Part shown: positions 32,913 through 34,290 of the stretch, piece after piece
How the letters are laid out: each line of letters begins with the position of its first letter
How positions within the stretch are numbered: the stretch's first letter is position 1
Source of the DNA: Gemmatimonadales bacterium
GTDB taxonomy: Bacteria; Gemmatimonadota; Gemmatimonadetes; Longimicrobiales; Gaopeijiaceae
Assembly: GCA_020344755.1 (NCBI GenBank)
Contig: CP070829.1
Span: forward strand, 1,508,475-1,542,764
Direction of reading: 5' to 3'
Length of the DNA stretch: 34,290 nucleotides
Made by a program: the position numbers and the translations under genes
The notes under the pieces: model-generated
Seen by the model: only the letters and a program-made list of their open reading frames with translations
What the model was told of the DNA's origin: nothing
Databases searched by the model: none

Positions 32913-34290
32913 CTCCTGCCCCGGGGCCCCTGAGAAATCGCCCAGGACGTGCACCGGTCTCCCGGCCCTCCCGAATCACGCCCTGTCCGTTCACGAACAG
33001 GTGCACAACTCCTTCCGAGAGCCGGTGGGGGTCCGTGAAGCTCGCGCGCTCGGCGATGGTCTCGGGATCGAAGACCACCAGGTCCGCGAAGAACCCCTCA
33101 CGGATGAGGCCACGCTCCCGGAGTCCCACGCGGTCCGCCACGGCCCAGGTCATCTTCCGGATCGCGTCCTCCAGGGTCAGCACACCTTCCTCGCGGACGT
33201 AGGTCCCCAGGATCCGTGTGTAGGTGCCGTAGCCGCGCGGGTGGGTCATCCCGGTGGCCACATCCGGATCCCAGACACCCGAGTCGGACCCGAACTTCAT
33301 CCAGGGTTGGGCCAGCAAGGTGCGAACGTTGGCCTCGCTCATGGCAAAGTACACCATCCCGACGTTCCCCTCGTCCACCAGGAGGTCCAGGACGGCCTCC
33401 GCCCACGGCTTGCCCGTCATCTCGGCCAGGTCGGCGAGTGTCTTGCCCACCAGTCTCTGGTTGTAGGACCGGGACAGACCCACCATCATCGCCCCCTCCG
33501 GCGTGCTCAGGGCGCACCAGTTCTCCCAGCCCTCCGGGGGTGCCATCATCTCGGCGACGAGACGCGGCCGGACCGTCGGGTCCCGGAGGTTCTGGCTCAG
33601 AAGCCCGTCCGCCGACGCCCACGGCGGGAGGCAGGCCTGGAGGGACGTAGACGCTGCCGTATAGGGATACATGGCAGCCTGCACGTCGATCCCCTCCTGC
33701 CGAGCCCGCTCGATGAGCCCCACCGCCCGGGGCTGCAGGCGCCAATGGTCGACTCCCGCAGCCTTGAGGTGGTAGATCTCCACTGGAGCTCTCGAGCGAC
33801 GGCCGATCTCGATGGCCTCTCCCAGAGCCTCCAGGAGTCCACTGGACTCACTCCGGATATGGGAGATGTAGACCCCTCCATGCCTGGCCACCACTCCCGC
33901 GATGGAAGCGAGTTCGTCCGTCCCCGCATAGGCACCCGGGGGATAGATGAGCGCGGTGGCGACCCCCAGGGCCCCGTCCTCCATGGCCCTCCGGGTGACG
34001 GCGAGCATCGTGTCCAGCTCGGCTCCGGTGGGCCGTCCCTCCCGCATCCCCATGGCGTATCTCCGTACCGTGGTGCCCCCGAGGAAGGATCCGACGTTCA
34101 CCGCGACGCCTCCGGCCTCCATCTCCTCCAGCCACGCCCCGAAGCGGCGCCACTCCCGGGCGCGCCTGACCTCCGTCGTGTCGGCGGGATCCACGGCCCC
34201 GGTGACGCTCCGGTTTCGGGGTGCAGGGGTGTTGGATTCCCCCATGAGCTCGGTGGTCACACCCATGTGGATCTTGTTCCGGGCCCGACC
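32908..34290 (-). CDS. D-aminoacylase / N-acyl-D-amino-acid deacylase family amidohydrolase (5' end cut by window)
   Basis: At least 460 residues are inside the window. The frame stays open to the right edge (NKIHMGVTTELMGES), so the N-terminal metal-binding HxH lies outside. Visible family marks are MGVTTELMGES, YISHIRSES (metal-ligand His), IYHLKAAG, FGSDSGVWDP with the catalytic-type Asp, THPRGYGTYTRILG, and the C-terminal IREGFFADLVVFDPETI followed by VVHLFVNGQGVIREG. It should hydrolyse N-acyl D-amino acids or related amides, probably in the periplasm, though the signal region is not visible. It is convergent with the DUF4390-like gene, with 33 bases between stops. Confidence 0.92.
   Translation of the reverse strand, partial: GRARNKIHMGVTTELMGESNTPAPRNRSVTGAVDPADTTEVRRAREWRRFGAWLEEMEAGGVAVNVGSFLGGTTVRRYAMGMREGRPTGAELDTMLAVTRRAMEDGALGVATALIYPPGAYAGTDELASIAGVVARHGGVYISHIRSESSGLLEALGEAIEIGRRSRAPVEIYHLKAAGVDHWRLQPRAVGLIERARQEGIDVQAAMYPYTAASTSLQACLPPWASADGLLSQNLRDPTVRPRLVAEMMAPPEGWENWCALSTPEGAMMVGLSRSYNQRLVGKTLADLAEMTGKPWAEAVLDLLVDEGNVGMVYFAMSEANVRTLLAQPWMKFGSDSGVWDPDVATGMTHPRGYGTYTRILGTYVREEGVLTLEDAIRKMTWAVADRVGLRERGLIREGFFADLVVFDPETIAERASFTDPHRLSEGVVHLFVNGQGVIREGRETGARPGRFLRGPGAGG

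Noticed and set aside
32900..32975. tRNA-like D-arm motif TAGCTCAG
   Set aside because: No matching D-stem partner, anticodon arm or TTC-loop follows, and the motif lies over the amidohydrolase stop codon.
1..34290. Selenocysteine machinery (selA, selB, selC, selD), CRISPR arrays, insertion sequences or prophage genes in the window
   Set aside because: None were found; their absence here says nothing about the rest of the genome.

Overview
This is a high-GC, densely packed bacterial chromosome segment with no mobile elements, rRNA, tRNA or CRISPR. Several gene types together suggest a Gram-negative of the phylum Gemmatimonadota or a close relative: PknB-type kinases fused to TolB-like propellers, a DUF5916/CBM9-like outer-membrane protein, propeller-amidohydrolase fusions, and secreted proteins whose signal peptides end in LGAQ or AMAQ. 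The phylum assignment is an inference from gene content, not from a marker gene.

Layout. Positions 126-3654 (- strand) hold a SAM methyltransferase, a possible 55-residue ORF and a membrane kinase with a C-terminal propeller. Positions 4088-5695 (+) encode an amidase. Positions 5777-10677 (-) read, in transcription order, PP2C phosphatase, DUF3179 protein, then a second kinase-propeller protein. Positions 10896-17245 (-) read Yip1-like membrane protein, fused TRAP permease, TAXI binding lipoprotein, then DUF5916 barrel, with overlapping coding ends. A divergent 1100-residue propeller-amidohydrolase follows (17333-20635, +). It ends against a strong GC hairpin and a convergent lipoprotein gene (20836-21681, -). 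Positions 21840-25391 (+) hold an unknown 185-residue protein, an alkaline-phosphatase-superfamily metalloenzyme and a GspE/PilB-type ATPase with extra zinc ribbons. Positions 25702-27728 (-) are a coupled VOC protein and flavin monooxygenase. Positions 27894-32874 (+) are a tightly packed NtrY-like kinase, NtrC-type regulator, outer-membrane barrel and DUF4390-like protein. The window ends inside a D-aminoacylase-type amidohydrolase (-).

The outstanding feature is the DUF3179 gene at 8589-9674. Its reading frame is interrupted once, by a TGA exactly where the first cysteine of the family's CxxC motif is expected, giving VTF-[UGA]-VVCNTG. A hairpin with a 6-bp stem and an AGGAU loop begins 16 nt after that UGA, which fits the bacterial SECIS pattern. 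The simplest reading is a secreted selenoprotein with a UxxC redox motif, placed between a PP2C phosphatase and a Ser/Thr kinase. The main alternatives are a nonsense mutation or a base-calling error.

The other themes are envelope and signalling functions: two kinases and a phosphatase for Ser/Thr phosphorylation, an NtrYX-like system feeding an outer-membrane gene pair, a TRAP importer, and secreted hydrolases probably acting on peptides or amides.
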